A DNA stretch of 64,000 nt, taken from the NCBI GenBank assembly GCA_050633365.1, contig JBOEGJ010000043.1, forward strand, positions 44,914-108,913. Direction: 5' to 3'. The position numbers were made by a program, and so were the translations under genes. The notes beneath the pieces are model-generated. The model searched no databases. It was not told the DNA's origin and worked only from the letters and a program-made list of their open reading frames with translations. Position 1 is the stretch's first letter. The number at the start of each line of letters is the position of its first letter. Shown here in pieces: positions 18,140-27,340 of the stretch. Origin of the DNA: Pseudomaricurvus sp050633365 (lineage in GTDB: Bacteria > Pseudomonadota > Gammaproteobacteria > Pseudomonadales > Cellvibrionaceae).

Positions 18140-19485
18140 GCCAATAACTCCTGAACGGCGCCAACAAACGCTTTGCCTCTCGCCTCAAAGCCGTCGAACA
18201 TATCGAAACTGGCGCAAGCTGGTGACAGCAATACCGTATCACCCGCTAGCGCGACACTCTTCGACAGAGCCACTGCTTCTCCCATAGAAGCGGCGAATTT
18301 GATATCGCATTTCGATTTCAACACCTCGGCAATCTTCTGCGCATCCTCTCCAATCAAAACGGCACAGCGCAAATCTTCAGCAGCCTCGCACAATGGCGAA
18401 AAGTCCGCGCCCTTGCCCACGCCACCGGCTATCAATACAATTTTCTTATTGCCGCAAGCCAATCCATGAATAGCCGCTAAGGTAGCGCCAACATTGGTTC
18501 CTTTGGAATCATTAAAATACTTTACGCCATCGCTTTCAGCGATCCACTCACAACGATGAGGCAAGCCTGAAAATGTCGTTAGTGTTTTCAGCATGGATTC
18601 CATTGGGATATTGACCACATACCCCAAAGCCAATGCTGACAGTGCATTCGCAATATTGTGACGCCCAGGCATTCTGATTTTCGAACACGCCATCAGCGGC
18701 TTAAATTCAAACGCCAACCAATCTTCACCACCTTTTTGTAAGATGCCGAAGCCGTGACGATCCGGTTGATTCAGACCAAAACTCACCTGCTTAACACCTT
18801 CAGCAATCGGCGGTACCGTTAACGGATCTTCGCGATTGGTAACAACGGTTTTTGCGCCGTAGTACACACGCTGTTTCGCTAGATGATAGTGAAACAATGA
18901 ATCGTAGCGATCCATGTGGTCTTCACACACGTTCAATACGGTCGCCACTTCGGCATTAACTTGTTCTACAGTTTCCAACTGAAAGCTGGACAGCTCCAAC
19001 ACATAAAGTTCGGCATCTTTTTCTTGTAACAAATCCAACACGGGAATACCGATATTGCCGCCAACGGCAACGTTGATTCCTGCATCTTCGGCCATTTGAC
19101 CCACCAAGCTAGTCACGGTGCTTTTTGCGTTTGAGCCAGTGATCGCCACCACCGGCGCTTTGGCTTGACGCAAAAACAGCTCCACATCGCCAACAACTTC
19201 AATACCAGCTTTCTTGGCTTGCGCAATCTCAGGTGTGGCAAGCGACACTCCGGGGCTCACAATAATCTGCGATGCCGACAATAATGTGTCGATATTGAGA
19301 GGCCCGAGCTCCAAATCCACACTGGGAAATTCAGCTTCAATCTCAGTTAGAGCCGGCGGTTTTTCTCGAGTATCCAACCAAACAAACAACTGATTATTCG
19401 CCTGCAAATAACGCGCAGCGGAACGGCCAGACAGACCAGTCCCGATTAGCACACTAACGTTATTTTTGGCGATCAATTGAGTCAC
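18136..19485 (-). CDS. murD: MurD, UDP-MurNAc-L-Ala--D-glutamate ligase
   Basis: A 449-residue Mur ligase adding D-Glu. The ATP loop reads GSNAKST rather than the commoner GTNGKST; pseudomonad MurD proteins have the same variant, so I do not read it as a defect. The downstream YVLELSSFQLE, NVCEDHMDRY and FNDSKGTNVGAT motifs are intact. It follows mraY by 39 bases and overlaps ftsW by 4. Confidence 0.98.
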   Translation of the reverse strand: MTQLIAKNNVSVLIGTGLSGRSAARYLQANNQLFVWLDTREKPPALTEIEAEFPSVDLELGPLNIDTLLSASQIIVSPGVSLATPEIAQAKKAGIEVVGDVELFLRQAKAPVVAITGSNAKSTVTSLVGQMAEDAGINVAVGGNIGIPVLDLLQEKDAELYVLELSSFQLETVEQVNAEVATVLNVCEDHMDRYDSLFHYHLAKQRVYYGAKTVVTNREDPLTVPPIAEGVKQVSFGLNQPDRHGFGILQKGGEDWLAFEFKPLMACSKIRMPGRHNIANALSALALGYVVNIPMESMLKTLTTFSGLPHRCEWIAESDGVKYFNDSKGTNVGATLAAIHGLACGNKKIVLIAGGVGKGADFSPLCEAAEDLRCAVLIGEDAQKIAEVLKSKCDIKFAASMGEAVALSKSVALAGDTVLLSPACASFDMFDGFEARGKAFVGAVQELLA

Positions 19486-19524
19486 TATGACTGTCTCTCT
19501 GTACTGAACTAATTAATTAATTAA

Positions 19525-20607
19525 CTATCGTAGTTTTAGAGTTGCTAACCCAAACATCACCAGCATTACGGTGATAATCCAGAAACGCACGATCACCCGC
19601 GGCTCCGGCCAACCCTTGAGCTCAAAATGGTGGTGTAATGGCGCCATGCGGAAAATTCTGCGCCCGGTTAATTTGAACGAGCCCACCTGCAAGATCACCG
19701 ACACTGTCTCCATCACAAATACTCCGCCCATGATGAAGAATACGATTTCATGTCGAACGATAACGGCGATAACACCGAGTGCCGCGCCCAACGCCAGAGC
19801 ACCAACATCACCCATAAAGACTTGCGCGGGGTAGGTGTTAAACCAAAGAAAGCCTAAGCCTGCGCCCCCCAAGGCGGCACAAAACACCACCAGCTCACCT
19901 GCACCCACCACATGGGGTATGTGCAGATAACCGGAAAACTCCGAGTGGCCAGCTAAATAGGCAATAACACCCAAGGCGCCGCCCACCAATACCGTAGGCA
20001 TAATCGCGAGACCATCTAAACCGTCGGTCAAATTAACGGCATTACTAGAGCCGACGATGACAAAGTAAGTCAGTACGATGTAAAACAAGCCCATATCCAG
20101 CGCTACATTTTTGAAAAATGGAACGATGAGCTGTATCTCTGTAGGACTCGCGGCCGTGTAATAGAGAAAAATCGCGGCCCCCAAACCACCAACCGACTGC
20201 CAAAAATACTTCCAACGAGCCGGTAAACCGCGGGAATTGGCTTCCACGACTTTACGATAGTCGTCGACCCAGCCCACGGCACCAAACAAGGCCGTAACCA
20301 CTAAAACCACCCACACGTAGCGGTTAGACAGATCAGACCAAAGCAGCGCACTGATAAAAATGGCCGCCAAAATTAAAGTACCACCCATGGTGGGCGTACC
20401 CGATTTACTCAAATGAGATTCAGGCCCATCGTCGCGAACCGACTGACCGATCTGTAGATAATTCAGTTTTCGAATCATCCACGGCCCGAGCAACAACGAA
20501 ATTGCCAGCGCCGTAAGTACACCTAAGATTGCCCGTAGCGTCAGATATTGAAAAACCGCAAATTGGGACATGTATTGTTGTAAATATTCAGCAAGCCACA
20601 ACAGCAT
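19525..20607 (-). CDS. mraY: MraY, phospho-MurNAc-pentapeptide transferase
   Basis: A 360-residue inner-membrane enzyme with about ten spans that attaches the MurNAc-pentapeptide to undecaprenyl phosphate to form lipid I. Conserved parts include SKSGTPTMGG, the catalytic GWVDDYRK, the NLTDGLDGLA loop and the C-terminal HHHFELKGWPE. A GGAG ribosome site precedes the ATG, two bases after the murF stop. Confidence 0.98.
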   Translation of the reverse strand: MLLWLAEYLQQYMSQFAVFQYLTLRAILGVLTALAISLLLGPWMIRKLNYLQIGQSVRDDGPESHLSKSGTPTMGGTLILAAIFISALLWSDLSNRYVWVVLVVTALFGAVGWVDDYRKVVEANSRGLPARWKYFWQSVGGLGAAIFLYYTAASPTEIQLIVPFFKNVALDMGLFYIVLTYFVIVGSSNAVNLTDGLDGLAIMPTVLVGGALGVIAYLAGHSEFSGYLHIPHVVGAGELVVFCAALGGAGLGFLWFNTYPAQVFMGDVGALALGAALGVIAVIVRHEIVFFIMGGVFVMETVSVILQVGSFKLTGRRIFRMAPLHHHFELKGWPEPRVIVRFWIITVMLVMFGLATLKLR

Positions 20608-20609
20608 AA

Positions 20610-22013
20610 TTATTGTTCTCCGCCTAACGTGATTGCCTGCACGATGTTTTCCATACGTGCGCTTCGAGATCCTTTCACTAATACAACCGTGTTATCTGTT
20701 AATAAATTTGTTAAATGTTGAATCAGCTCTTGTTGATACAGAAAGTGCTGACTGCTTGAAGTTGCCACCTGCGAGGCGGAAAATGCAGAGCTGATCTGCG
20801 CGCTGTTTTTTCCAAGACTGAACAAAGTCGGCAGCCCCAAAGCCGCGAGATCTAAACCGAGCTGACGCAACGTCTGTACTTCGTCTTCCCCCAGCTCACC
20901 CAAATCGCCGAGAACCAAAACCACCTCTTTGCCCTGAGAACTCATATCCATCAGCACTCGTGCGGCTGCCAAAACAGAGCCTGGATTTGCATTGTAGGTA
21001 TCATCAATAACAATGCTCTGCTTCTGCCCCGGCTTAGAAACCAAACGGCCAGAAAACGGCACGACCTTTTGTAAACTGGACGCGATTGATTCCAACGACA
21101 CGCCTACAGACAAAGCACAAGCGGCAACGGCCAAAGCATTACTCACGTTCTGAGCCCCCAACAAAGGCAGACTAACTCGGGCCTGATCACTGTCATTGCA
21201 CAGATCAAATTCATAGCGGCCATTGGCGCCAAGCTTGACGCTCTTTGCATAGACGTCGGCACTTTGTGTTTGTGTCGAAAACGTTAACTGAGCAACATCC
21301 GTTCTTGTCTCTGCCAGTTCCCGAACCCACTGATCACAGTAGGGCTCGTCGAGATTGAGAACTGCAGTTCCACCGGGTTTTAGCTTTCGATAGATATTGG
21401 ATTTTTCTTGAGCCACACCATCTTTGCTGCCAAAACCTTCGAGATGCGCGGGCATGACATTTGTCAGCAGCGCAACGTCTGGCTCAGCCATTGTGGCCAG
21501 ATAGTCAATTTCACCCAAGCCGCTGGCGCCCATCTCAATCACCGCGTAGTCGGCGGCCTCATCCAGAGCCAATAGGGTAAGAGGCACACCAATGTGGTTA
21601 TTGAGATTACCTAAGGTGACGTGAACCCGCCCCTCAGCGCTCAACACTGTGGACAACATTTCTTTGACCGTGGTCTTGCCGCAGCTGCCAGTCATTGCAA
21701 TGAGCGGTTTGTGAAACGCGCGTCGATTTATTTTAGCGAGTTCGCCCAAAGCGAGAGTCGTATCCTCAACTTGCAATTGAGGCAGCGAAACGCCGTCAAT
21801 GTGTCGATCAACCAGCAGTGAGGCTGCACCAGCCTCAACGGCATCTTGTAAAAAATCATGGGCGTCAAATCGATCCCCTTTCAGGGCGACAAACAAATCT
21901 CCCCTTTCGACTGAGCGCGTGTCCGTACTCACGCCTTCCACTGTAACCAAGCCGTTGTGCAAGGTTGCCTTTAGAGGCTCAACTAATTCACTTAAGGAGA
22001 TCGCATTGATCAT
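20610..22013 (-). CDS. murF: MurF, UDP-MurNAc-tripeptide--D-Ala-D-Ala ligase
   Basis: A 467-residue Mur ligase that adds D-Ala-D-Ala to complete the pentapeptide. It shows the ATP loop GSCGKTTVKEM, VIEMGASGLGEI, LTNVMPAHLEGFGS and DDTYNANPGS. The start overlaps the murE stop (AATGA) and has an AGGAG ribosome site inside the murE end, so translation is coupled. Confidence 0.98.
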   Translation of the reverse strand: MINAISLSELVEPLKATLHNGLVTVEGVSTDTRSVERGDLFVALKGDRFDAHDFLQDAVEAGAASLLVDRHIDGVSLPQLQVEDTTLALGELAKINRRAFHKPLIAMTGSCGKTTVKEMLSTVLSAEGRVHVTLGNLNNHIGVPLTLLALDEAADYAVIEMGASGLGEIDYLATMAEPDVALLTNVMPAHLEGFGSKDGVAQEKSNIYRKLKPGGTAVLNLDEPYCDQWVRELAETRTDVAQLTFSTQTQSADVYAKSVKLGANGRYEFDLCNDSDQARVSLPLLGAQNVSNALAVAACALSVGVSLESIASSLQKVVPFSGRLVSKPGQKQSIVIDDTYNANPGSVLAAARVLMDMSSQGKEVVLVLGDLGELGEDEVQTLRQLGLDLAALGLPTLFSLGKNSAQISSAFSASQVATSSSQHFLYQQELIQHLTNLLTDNTVVLVKGSRSARMENIVQAITLGGEQ

Positions 22014-23521
22014 TGAACACTCTCCTTTTTCATTCGCCTAGCGACGGCATTCTTTGCAACGTCGAGATCACTAAAGCTGATTTTTTCGCCAGCAATCAAC
22101 TGATATTGCTCATGCCCCTTACCTGCAACGAGAACGCAATCGGCTTGCGCGGCGTTTTCTATGGCATATTCAATTGCGGCTCGACGGTCTACCTGACTGA
22201 TCACCCGTTCGGGCTTCTGAAAGCCTTTCAATACATCCTGCAAAATTGATTGAGGATCTTCTGAACGAGGATTATCGCTGGTAACAACAACATGATCGGC
22301 GTACTTTTCAGCTACCTCAGCCATCAATACGCGCTTGCCCTTGTCACGATCTCCACCGCAACCAAACACACACCAGAGCTTTTTCTGACTGTGAGCGCGA
22401 ATAGCCAACAACACCGACTCCAAGGCATCGGCGGTATGTGCAAAATCCACCAGCACCTGTGGTTTCGAATCTTGACTAACAGACTCTAAACGACCCGCCA
22501 CTGGTTTCAGTGAATTTAGTTTTTCGATCAGCTTGTCGATATCGCGACCTGTCGCAATCGCAGCAGCAATTACTGCCAGTAAATTACTAACATTAAATTC
22601 ACCCCAGATAGGGAGCGCGATAGGCCAAGTATCACCACCATAGGTAATATCGGCTTCTACACCTTGAGCCAAGTAGCGAACGTTCGCTGCAGAAAGATCG
22701 GCGCTCGAATCAAAACCAAAGGTAATGACGGCAACAGAACTGTCTAACGCATCAACAAAAGACTTAGCATAAGCGTCGTCGAGATTGATCGCCGCCGCTC
22801 GAAGGCTACTGAAGCCCATCAACTTGAGCTTTGCCGCGACGTAGGAATCAACATCACCGTGATAATCAAGATGATCGCGACCGATATTAGTGAACACAGC
22901 CACATCAATATCGACTGCCGCCGCGCGGGCCTGTGCCAAACTGTGAGACGATGCCTCCATCACCACGCTCTTGGCACCGCGAATGTGGAGCTCCGACAAA
23001 ATGGCTTGAGTAGCAATGGCATCCGGAGTCGTAAGACCCGTTTCAATCAGCGGCTCACCGAGCAAACCAAACCCCAAGGTGCCTATAGAAGCACAAGGCG
23101 CCTGATCATTACCGAGCAATTGCGCCAACCACTGACAACAGGTCGTTTTACCGTTGGTTCCAGTAATAGCGACGACATTCATTTTCGACGATGGCCGATC
23201 AAACCAGCGGCCTGCAATTGCACTTAATTCTGCTTCTAAGTTCGGAACCGTAACCAAGGTCACAGGGCCGGCGAGGTAAGAGATATCAAAAGAAGCACCT
23301 GAGACCATCACGGTCTTGGCGCCGCGCTTAATAGCACCATCAATAAACTGCGTACCATCGAGCTGCGTACCGCGCAGAGCAACAAAGCAGTCGCCCGCTT
23401 CGATCTTTCGGCTATCAAGCACCAAGCGACCCACAGATAAGCCGGCCTCTTTGAACGCACTCAGCTCGGGCACTAAGTGTCCGAGCATTGACGTGTTTTG
23501 ATTGTTTTGCGCAGCCATCAT
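22010..23521 (-). CDS. murE: MurE, UDP-MurNAc-L-Ala-D-Glu--meso-diaminopimelate ligase
   Basis: A 503-residue Mur ligase. The ATP loop GTNGKTTCCQ and the carbamate-lysine region are typical. The motif DNPRSEDP near residues 415-422 is the one that recognises meso-diaminopimelate rather than lysine, so the cell wall is of the Gram-negative A1-gamma type. The first ATG (23521) overlaps the ftsI stop as ATGA and has a GAGG ribosome site; a second ATG follows at once. Confidence 0.98.
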   Translation of the reverse strand: MMAAQNNQNTSMLGHLVPELSAFKEAGLSVGRLVLDSRKIEAGDCFVALRGTQLDGTQFIDGAIKRGAKTVMVSGASFDISYLAGPVTLVTVPNLEAELSAIAGRWFDRPSSKMNVVAITGTNGKTTCCQWLAQLLGNDQAPCASIGTLGFGLLGEPLIETGLTTPDAIATQAILSELHIRGAKSVVMEASSHSLAQARAAAVDIDVAVFTNIGRDHLDYHGDVDSYVAAKLKLMGFSSLRAAAINLDDAYAKSFVDALDSSVAVITFGFDSSADLSAANVRYLAQGVEADITYGGDTWPIALPIWGEFNVSNLLAVIAAAIATGRDIDKLIEKLNSLKPVAGRLESVSQDSKPQVLVDFAHTADALESVLLAIRAHSQKKLWCVFGCGGDRDKGKRVLMAEVAEKYADHVVVTSDNPRSEDPQSILQDVLKGFQKPERVISQVDRRAAIEYAIENAAQADCVLVAGKGHEQYQLIAGEKISFSDLDVAKNAVARRMKKESVQ

Positions 23522-25281
23522 GACAAGGGCCTCGGCCGCGACGATCGGTCAGCCGCTGCAACTTCTGGCCGGTTCACTGGCGGCACATGCATCAAGCGCA
23601 GAGCACCTTCTGCAACTTTTGCAAAAACCGGAGCCGCAACTTCACCACCAAAGTACTTTCCGGATTCTGGCTCTTCAATCACCACAACGGCCACCACGCG
23701 AGGGTTATCGGCTGGCGCCATACCCGCAAAAACCGAGCGATAACGATCATCCGCATAGCCACCAGTGCTGCCTACTTTATGCACAGTACCGGTTTTTCCC
23801 GCCGCAGGATAAGCGTCGATTTGAGCATTGCGCGCCGTGCCTTCTGACTGCAATACCGTTTTCAACATTGAAACCAACTGACCGGATTGTTTTTCGCTCA
23901 CTACACGTTCATGACCGGCCGTTTGATCAAGACGCAGCATACTGATCGGGCGTTTGACTCCATGATTTGCGACAACCGAATAGGCTTGAGCCAACTGCAA
24001 TGCAGTCACACTCATACCGTAACCAAAAGCAAAGTTTGCGTGCTCAATTGGAGACCAGCGACGGCGGGAGGGAAGAACACCCACAGCCTCACCGGGAAAA
24101 CCTACGCCAGTTCCCTGACCTAAGCCCAACCGAAAAAACATGTCGCGAATGGTCTCCGGTTTCATATCCAATGCGACCTTGCTAATGCCAACTTGGCTTG
24201 ATTTTGTAATCACTTTGGTCAAATCAATACGACCATAATTAATAGGATCGAGCAGCGTTTTTTGACCGACACGGATATAACCAGGATTCGTATCAATCAT
24301 TGTGTGTGGGTGATAGCGGCCAGTTTCGAGTGCCGCCATAATCGTTAGAGGCTTCATGGTTGAACCCGGCTCAAACTGATCGGTAATGGCGCGATTACGC
24401 AAAGACGACAATTGAATTCCACCGCGGTTGTTGGGGTTGTAGGAAGGCTGATTGACCATCGCCAATACCTCACCCGTCTTCACATCCAACAACACCAATG
24501 AGCCAGACTTGGCTTCATGTTGCGCGACCGCCTGCTTTAATTCACGATAAGCTAAGTACTGCATCCGCAGATCAAGACTTAAATGAATGTCCTTTCCTGG
24601 AACCGGCGCCTTCAATTCTCCATCATCTTTAATGACGCTGCCTTTTAGGTCTTTTAAGACTCGCTTAGAGCCCGACACACCAACCAACCATTCGTTAAAG
24701 GCGAGCTCAAACCCCTCCTGACCCTGCTCATCAATATTGGTAAAACCTACAACGTGAGACGCCACTTCTCCCGCAGGATAGAAGCGCTGATATTCAGTTT
24801 TTCCGTATACGCCCGCCCAGCGATTAGCCAAAACACTCTCAGCATCTTGCGGTGGCATATGGCGTTTCAAATAAATAAACTCTTTATCGCTGTAGCGAGA
24901 CAACTTGGCTTTCAGTGATTTCACCGACAGGCCCAACACCTTTGCCAAGGCTGTGACTTCAGGCGAGCCTGCTTGCAACTCAGACGGGTTAGCCCACAGC
25001 GAAACCACTGGAGTACTGACGGCCAAAGGCTCGCCGTTGCGGTCAGTAATCACACCGCGGTTAGCGGGAAGCACTTCAGTTCGCACAGTGCGAGCATCGC
25101 CCTGCCCCTGAAGAAACTCAAACCCCTTGTCTTCGCCAGGGATAACCTGAAGCAAGGCCACATGCCATAAGAGAGTCATCATCAGCACTGCAATCAACAA
25201 CACCGCCAAGGCAAATCTCCAGCGAGACACCTTTAATGCACCTAGGGCTAGACTTTCTTTAGCTTTCACTGAGCGGCTCAT
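23518..25281 (-). CDS. ftsI: FtsI (PBP3), septal peptidoglycan transpeptidase
   Basis: A 587-residue class B penicillin-binding protein. It has one membrane span (about 22-44), a pedestal domain with the NRGVITDRNGEPLA start, and a transpeptidase domain. The nucleophile motif is STMK (307-310) and the KTG motif is at 496-498. The second motif, normally S-x-N, reads S-S-Q at 361-363; the DNA codon is clearly CAA. Works with FtsW in the divisome. Overlaps ftsL by 4 bases upstream and murE by 4 downstream. Confidence 0.97.
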   Translation of the reverse strand: MSRSVKAKESLALGALKVSRWRFALAVLLIAVLMMTLLWHVALLQVIPGEDKGFEFLQGQGDARTVRTEVLPANRGVITDRNGEPLAVSTPVVSLWANPSELQAGSPEVTALAKVLGLSVKSLKAKLSRYSDKEFIYLKRHMPPQDAESVLANRWAGVYGKTEYQRFYPAGEVASHVVGFTNIDEQGQEGFELAFNEWLVGVSGSKRVLKDLKGSVIKDDGELKAPVPGKDIHLSLDLRMQYLAYRELKQAVAQHEAKSGSLVLLDVKTGEVLAMVNQPSYNPNNRGGIQLSSLRNRAITDQFEPGSTMKPLTIMAALETGRYHPHTMIDTNPGYIRVGQKTLLDPINYGRIDLTKVITKSSQVGISKVALDMKPETIRDMFFRLGLGQGTGVGFPGEAVGVLPSRRRWSPIEHANFAFGYGMSVTALQLAQAYSVVANHGVKRPISMLRLDQTAGHERVVSEKQSGQLVSMLKTVLQSEGTARNAQIDAYPAAGKTGTVHKVGSTGGYADDRYRSVFAGMAPADNPRVVAVVVIEEPESGKYFGGEVAAPVFAKVAEGALRLMHVPPVNRPEVAAADRSSRPRPLS

Positions 25282-25571
25282 TTAGACACCACCACTAGCT
25301 GATCACCCCGAGGAATGAGCATCTGCAACTTGTCGGTCGCCTGCTGCTCGATTCGCCCATAGGCCGACCAAGCGCTTTGCTCAAGCAGATACTGGCCCCA
25401 CTGGACATGCAACTGCGCAGCCTCTCGGCGCATAACTTCCAATTGATTGAGCCGGGTTCGAGCCTCGTGCGTGGTGCGCACAACGGCCATGGCGCTGATC
25501 AATACCAGCAACCAAAGAATGAGCAATAAAGCCCATTGTTTTCCCGTTGTAGAAGCCTGCACCTGAGCCAC
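25278..25571 (-). CDS. ftsL: FtsL, divisome bitopic protein
   Basis: About 97 residues: a short cytoplasmic head, one membrane span (about 13-31) and a periplasmic leucine-zipper-like coiled coil with heptads through residues 35-75, as in FtsL proteins that pair with FtsB and FtsQ. There is no ATG; the choices are GTG (25571) and an adjacent TTG (25574), both downstream of an AGAGA stretch. I prefer the GTG. Position between rsmH and ftsI fixes the identity. Confidence 0.93.
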   Translation of the reverse strand: MAQVQASTTGKQWALLLILWLLVLISAMAVVRTTHEARTRLNQLEVMRREAAQLHVQWGQYLLEQSAWSAYGRIEQQATDKLQMLIPRGDQLVVVSK

Positions 25572-25588
25572 CAATTGTTGTCTCTGTA

Positions 25589-26518
25589 TTATTGTAATTT
25601 TTCAGCAACGCGCATTATAGCGCTTCTTGAGCGAACGTTAGCGCTTACTTCACCGGACTGAGCTTTCACCGCCTTGCCCACGGACTTGAGGCGCTTATTC
25701 AGCTCAGAATCCATGACCGGCAATCCGGCCGGCAGATCCATCCCCTTTTCGTGATGACGAATGAAACGCTTTACGATTCTGTCTTCCAGTGAATGAAAAC
25801 TGATGACAACCAAACGCCCACCAGGGCGCAAAACCTCAAGCGCCTGATCAAGCAGAGCCTCGAGGTCACCCAGTTCATTATTGACTTCGATACGAATCGC
25901 CTGAAACGCTCGGGTCGCGGGATGCTTACCCTTCTCCCAAGCGGGATTCGCCTCTTTAATAATATTGGCCAGCCGCAGAGTGCGCTCTATTGGCGCTTGC
26001 TCTCGCTCTGCGACTACTGCATTGGCCATTCGCTTAGCGAAACGTTCTTCGCCATACACCTTCAGCACACGAGCAATTTCAGCCTCTTCAGCGGAATTTA
26101 CCCAATCTGCTGCACTCATCCCCCGAGTGGTGTCCATGCGCATATCAAGCGGGCCATCATTGAGAAAACTAAAGCCTCGCTCAGCAACATCCAATTGGGG
26201 TGAAGACACCCCCAAATCAACCAAAACGCCATCGAGCTTTCCGTCGAGTCCGCGCTTTGCCATAAATTCTTGCAACTGAGCAAAGGAGCCGTGCTCGATA
26301 TTGAACCGAGAATCCTCGGCCTCTAGCAGCTTGCCTTCGGCAATCGCCACCGGATCCTTATCCACCCCAATCAAGCTACCTTCGGCATCGAGCTCCCCCA
26401 ACACCAAACGGCTATGACCGCCACGTCCGAAAGTGCCATCCACATAGACACCCTTGGGATCAACCACTAAGGCCTCGACCGCCTCTTTTAATAGAACCGT
26501 GATGTGTTCGTCGCTCAT
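25589..26518 (-). CDS. rsmH: RsmH (MraW), 16S rRNA C1402 N4-methyltransferase
   Basis: A 309-residue SAM-dependent methyltransferase acting on C1402 of 16S rRNA; its partner RsmI, which methylates the same nucleotide, is also in this window (44234-45094). The SAM loop VDGTFGRGGHSR, the LVDLGVSSPQLD motif and the SFHSLEDRIVK motif are intact. An ATG three codons upstream sits directly on the AAGGA ribosome site, so the ATG at 26518, 9 bases from it, is the likely start. Confidence 0.96.
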   Translation of the reverse strand: MSDEHITVLLKEAVEALVVDPKGVYVDGTFGRGGHSRLVLGELDAEGSLIGVDKDPVAIAEGKLLEAEDSRFNIEHGSFAQLQEFMAKRGLDGKLDGVLVDLGVSSPQLDVAERGFSFLNDGPLDMRMDTTRGMSAADWVNSAEEAEIARVLKVYGEERFAKRMANAVVAEREQAPIERTLRLANIIKEANPAWEKGKHPATRAFQAIRIEVNNELGDLEALLDQALEVLRPGGRLVVISFHSLEDRIVKRFIRHHEKGMDLPAGLPVMDSELNKRLKSVGKAVKAQSGEVSANVRSRSAIMRVAEKLQ

Positions 26519-26530
26519 TATTCCCATTCC

Positions 26531-26971
26531 TTAAAGAGATAGGTTCTGCAACTCATCGGGTAGCGGCTCGTCATCCTGTTCATCCAACAGGGCGTTCCAG
26601 CTATCCTCGCTCCACAACTCAGCTTTTTCATTCAGCCCGACCAAGATCAGCTTTTTATCCAAGCCGGCGTAGTCGCGCAAAATGGCTGGCAACAGGACTC
26701 GCCCATTGCCATCTAATTCCAATTCACTGGCATTACCCAAAACCAAGCGCTGCAATCGACGCACCTGCTTGTGACTGTTTGGCAATGCACTTATTTTGGC
26801 GCTAACCTCTCGCCATTGCGGTTCAGGATAAATGTTGAGACAACGCTCATAGGGATTAGCAGTGATCACCAAACGACCATTACAGGCAGCCGCCAACAAA
26901 TCGCGATACTTGCTCGGTATCGCCATTCGGCCTTTGGTATCCATGTTGATGGACTGACTGCCTTGAAACAC
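26531..26971 (-). CDS. mraZ: MraZ, transcriptional regulator of the dcw operon
   Basis: A 146-residue DNA-binding protein made of two SpoVT/AbrB-like halves (DTKGRMAIPSKYRD near residues 10-23 and DGNGRVLLPAILRDY in the second half). I chose the GTG at 26971: it gives the family N-terminus (FQGSQSINMD), normal length and a GGGGA ribosome site 7 bases upstream. The longer frame starting at 27028 would place the operator array and leader inside the gene. MraZ oligomers bind repeats upstream of their own gene; such repeats are visible at 27001-27058. Confidence 0.95.
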   Translation of the reverse strand: MFQGSQSINMDTKGRMAIPSKYRDLLAAACNGRLVITANPYERCLNIYPEPQWREVSAKISALPNSHKQVRRLQRLVLGNASELELDGNGRVLLPAILRDYAGLDKKLILVGLNEKAELWSEDSWNALLDEQDDEPLPDELQNLSL

Positions 26972-27000
26972 GCTGTTTCCCCAAGTTTGGAGGGTATCGA

Positions 27001-27058
27001 TCACCACTGACCGCCACCTAAACTCCACAAAATTACACTTTTATCCACTTTTCACCAC
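27001..27058 (-). promoter_or_regulatory. probable MraZ operator: six GTGG-type boxes at ~10-base spacing
   Basis: On the minus strand GTGG (once GTGT) recurs with starts at 27058, 27048, 27038, 27028, 27017 and 27007, that is steps of 10, 10, 10, 11 and 10 bases. The upstream boxes read AAAGTGG, AAAGTGT and TTTGTGG with 3-base gaps. Known MraZ sites are short direct repeats with the same 10-base period, so each box should face the same side of the helix. The array lies just downstream of the -10 element and upstream of the mraZ GTG. Confidence 0.8.
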
Positions 27059-27064
27059 ACTGCC

Positions 27065-27092
27065 ACTATAAGTCGGCAGAAGGCAAAGTCAA
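27065..27092 (-). promoter_or_regulatory. sigma70 promoter of the mraZ/dcw operon
   Basis: Minus-strand TTGACT (27092-27087), 16-base spacer, TATAGT (27070-27065). Each hexamer matches consensus at five of six positions. Transcription would begin near 27058, at the first GTGG box, leaving a leader of about 87 bases before the mraZ GTG. Confidence 0.85.
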
Positions 27093-27288
27093 GGAAATAG
27101 GCAGCTAAAATCGGTAAACAAGAAGGGATCTGTCGCTAACAGGTCAAAACCAAGATTTAATGACTGCCAGGCGAAAGAAAAAACCGGATGGAATTCAGAA
27201 GGATAGAAAGAGAAGTTAATGTATTACTTTAAGTTTGAGAACAAATGCTTAGGATAAAGATGCACTCTTAGAAAAAGAAGGCATATAT

Positions 27289-27335
27289 GGGGGAGACCCC
27301 CCACTTTTTGACACCCGCCAAAGACAGCCGGTGTC
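27289..27335 (-). terminator. two hairpins downstream of rnpB
   Basis: Directly after the RNase P RNA on the minus strand come a 9-base stem with one mismatch (27310-27335) and a short G5/C5-type hairpin (27289-27301), followed by ATATATGCCTTC and then CTTTTTC. The T-run is not immediate, so termination by these hairpins is plausible but not certain. They also separate rnpB from the mraZ promoter. Confidence 0.45.
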
Positions 27336-27340
27336 GAGAA

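Noticed and set aside
18136..19485. MurD ATP loop GSNAKST taken as a defect
   Set aside because: The same variant is normal in pseudomonad MurD, and the other motifs are intact.
23502..23945. 147-residue ORF antisense to ftsI and murE
   Set aside because: A shadow of two certain genes; no ribosome site.
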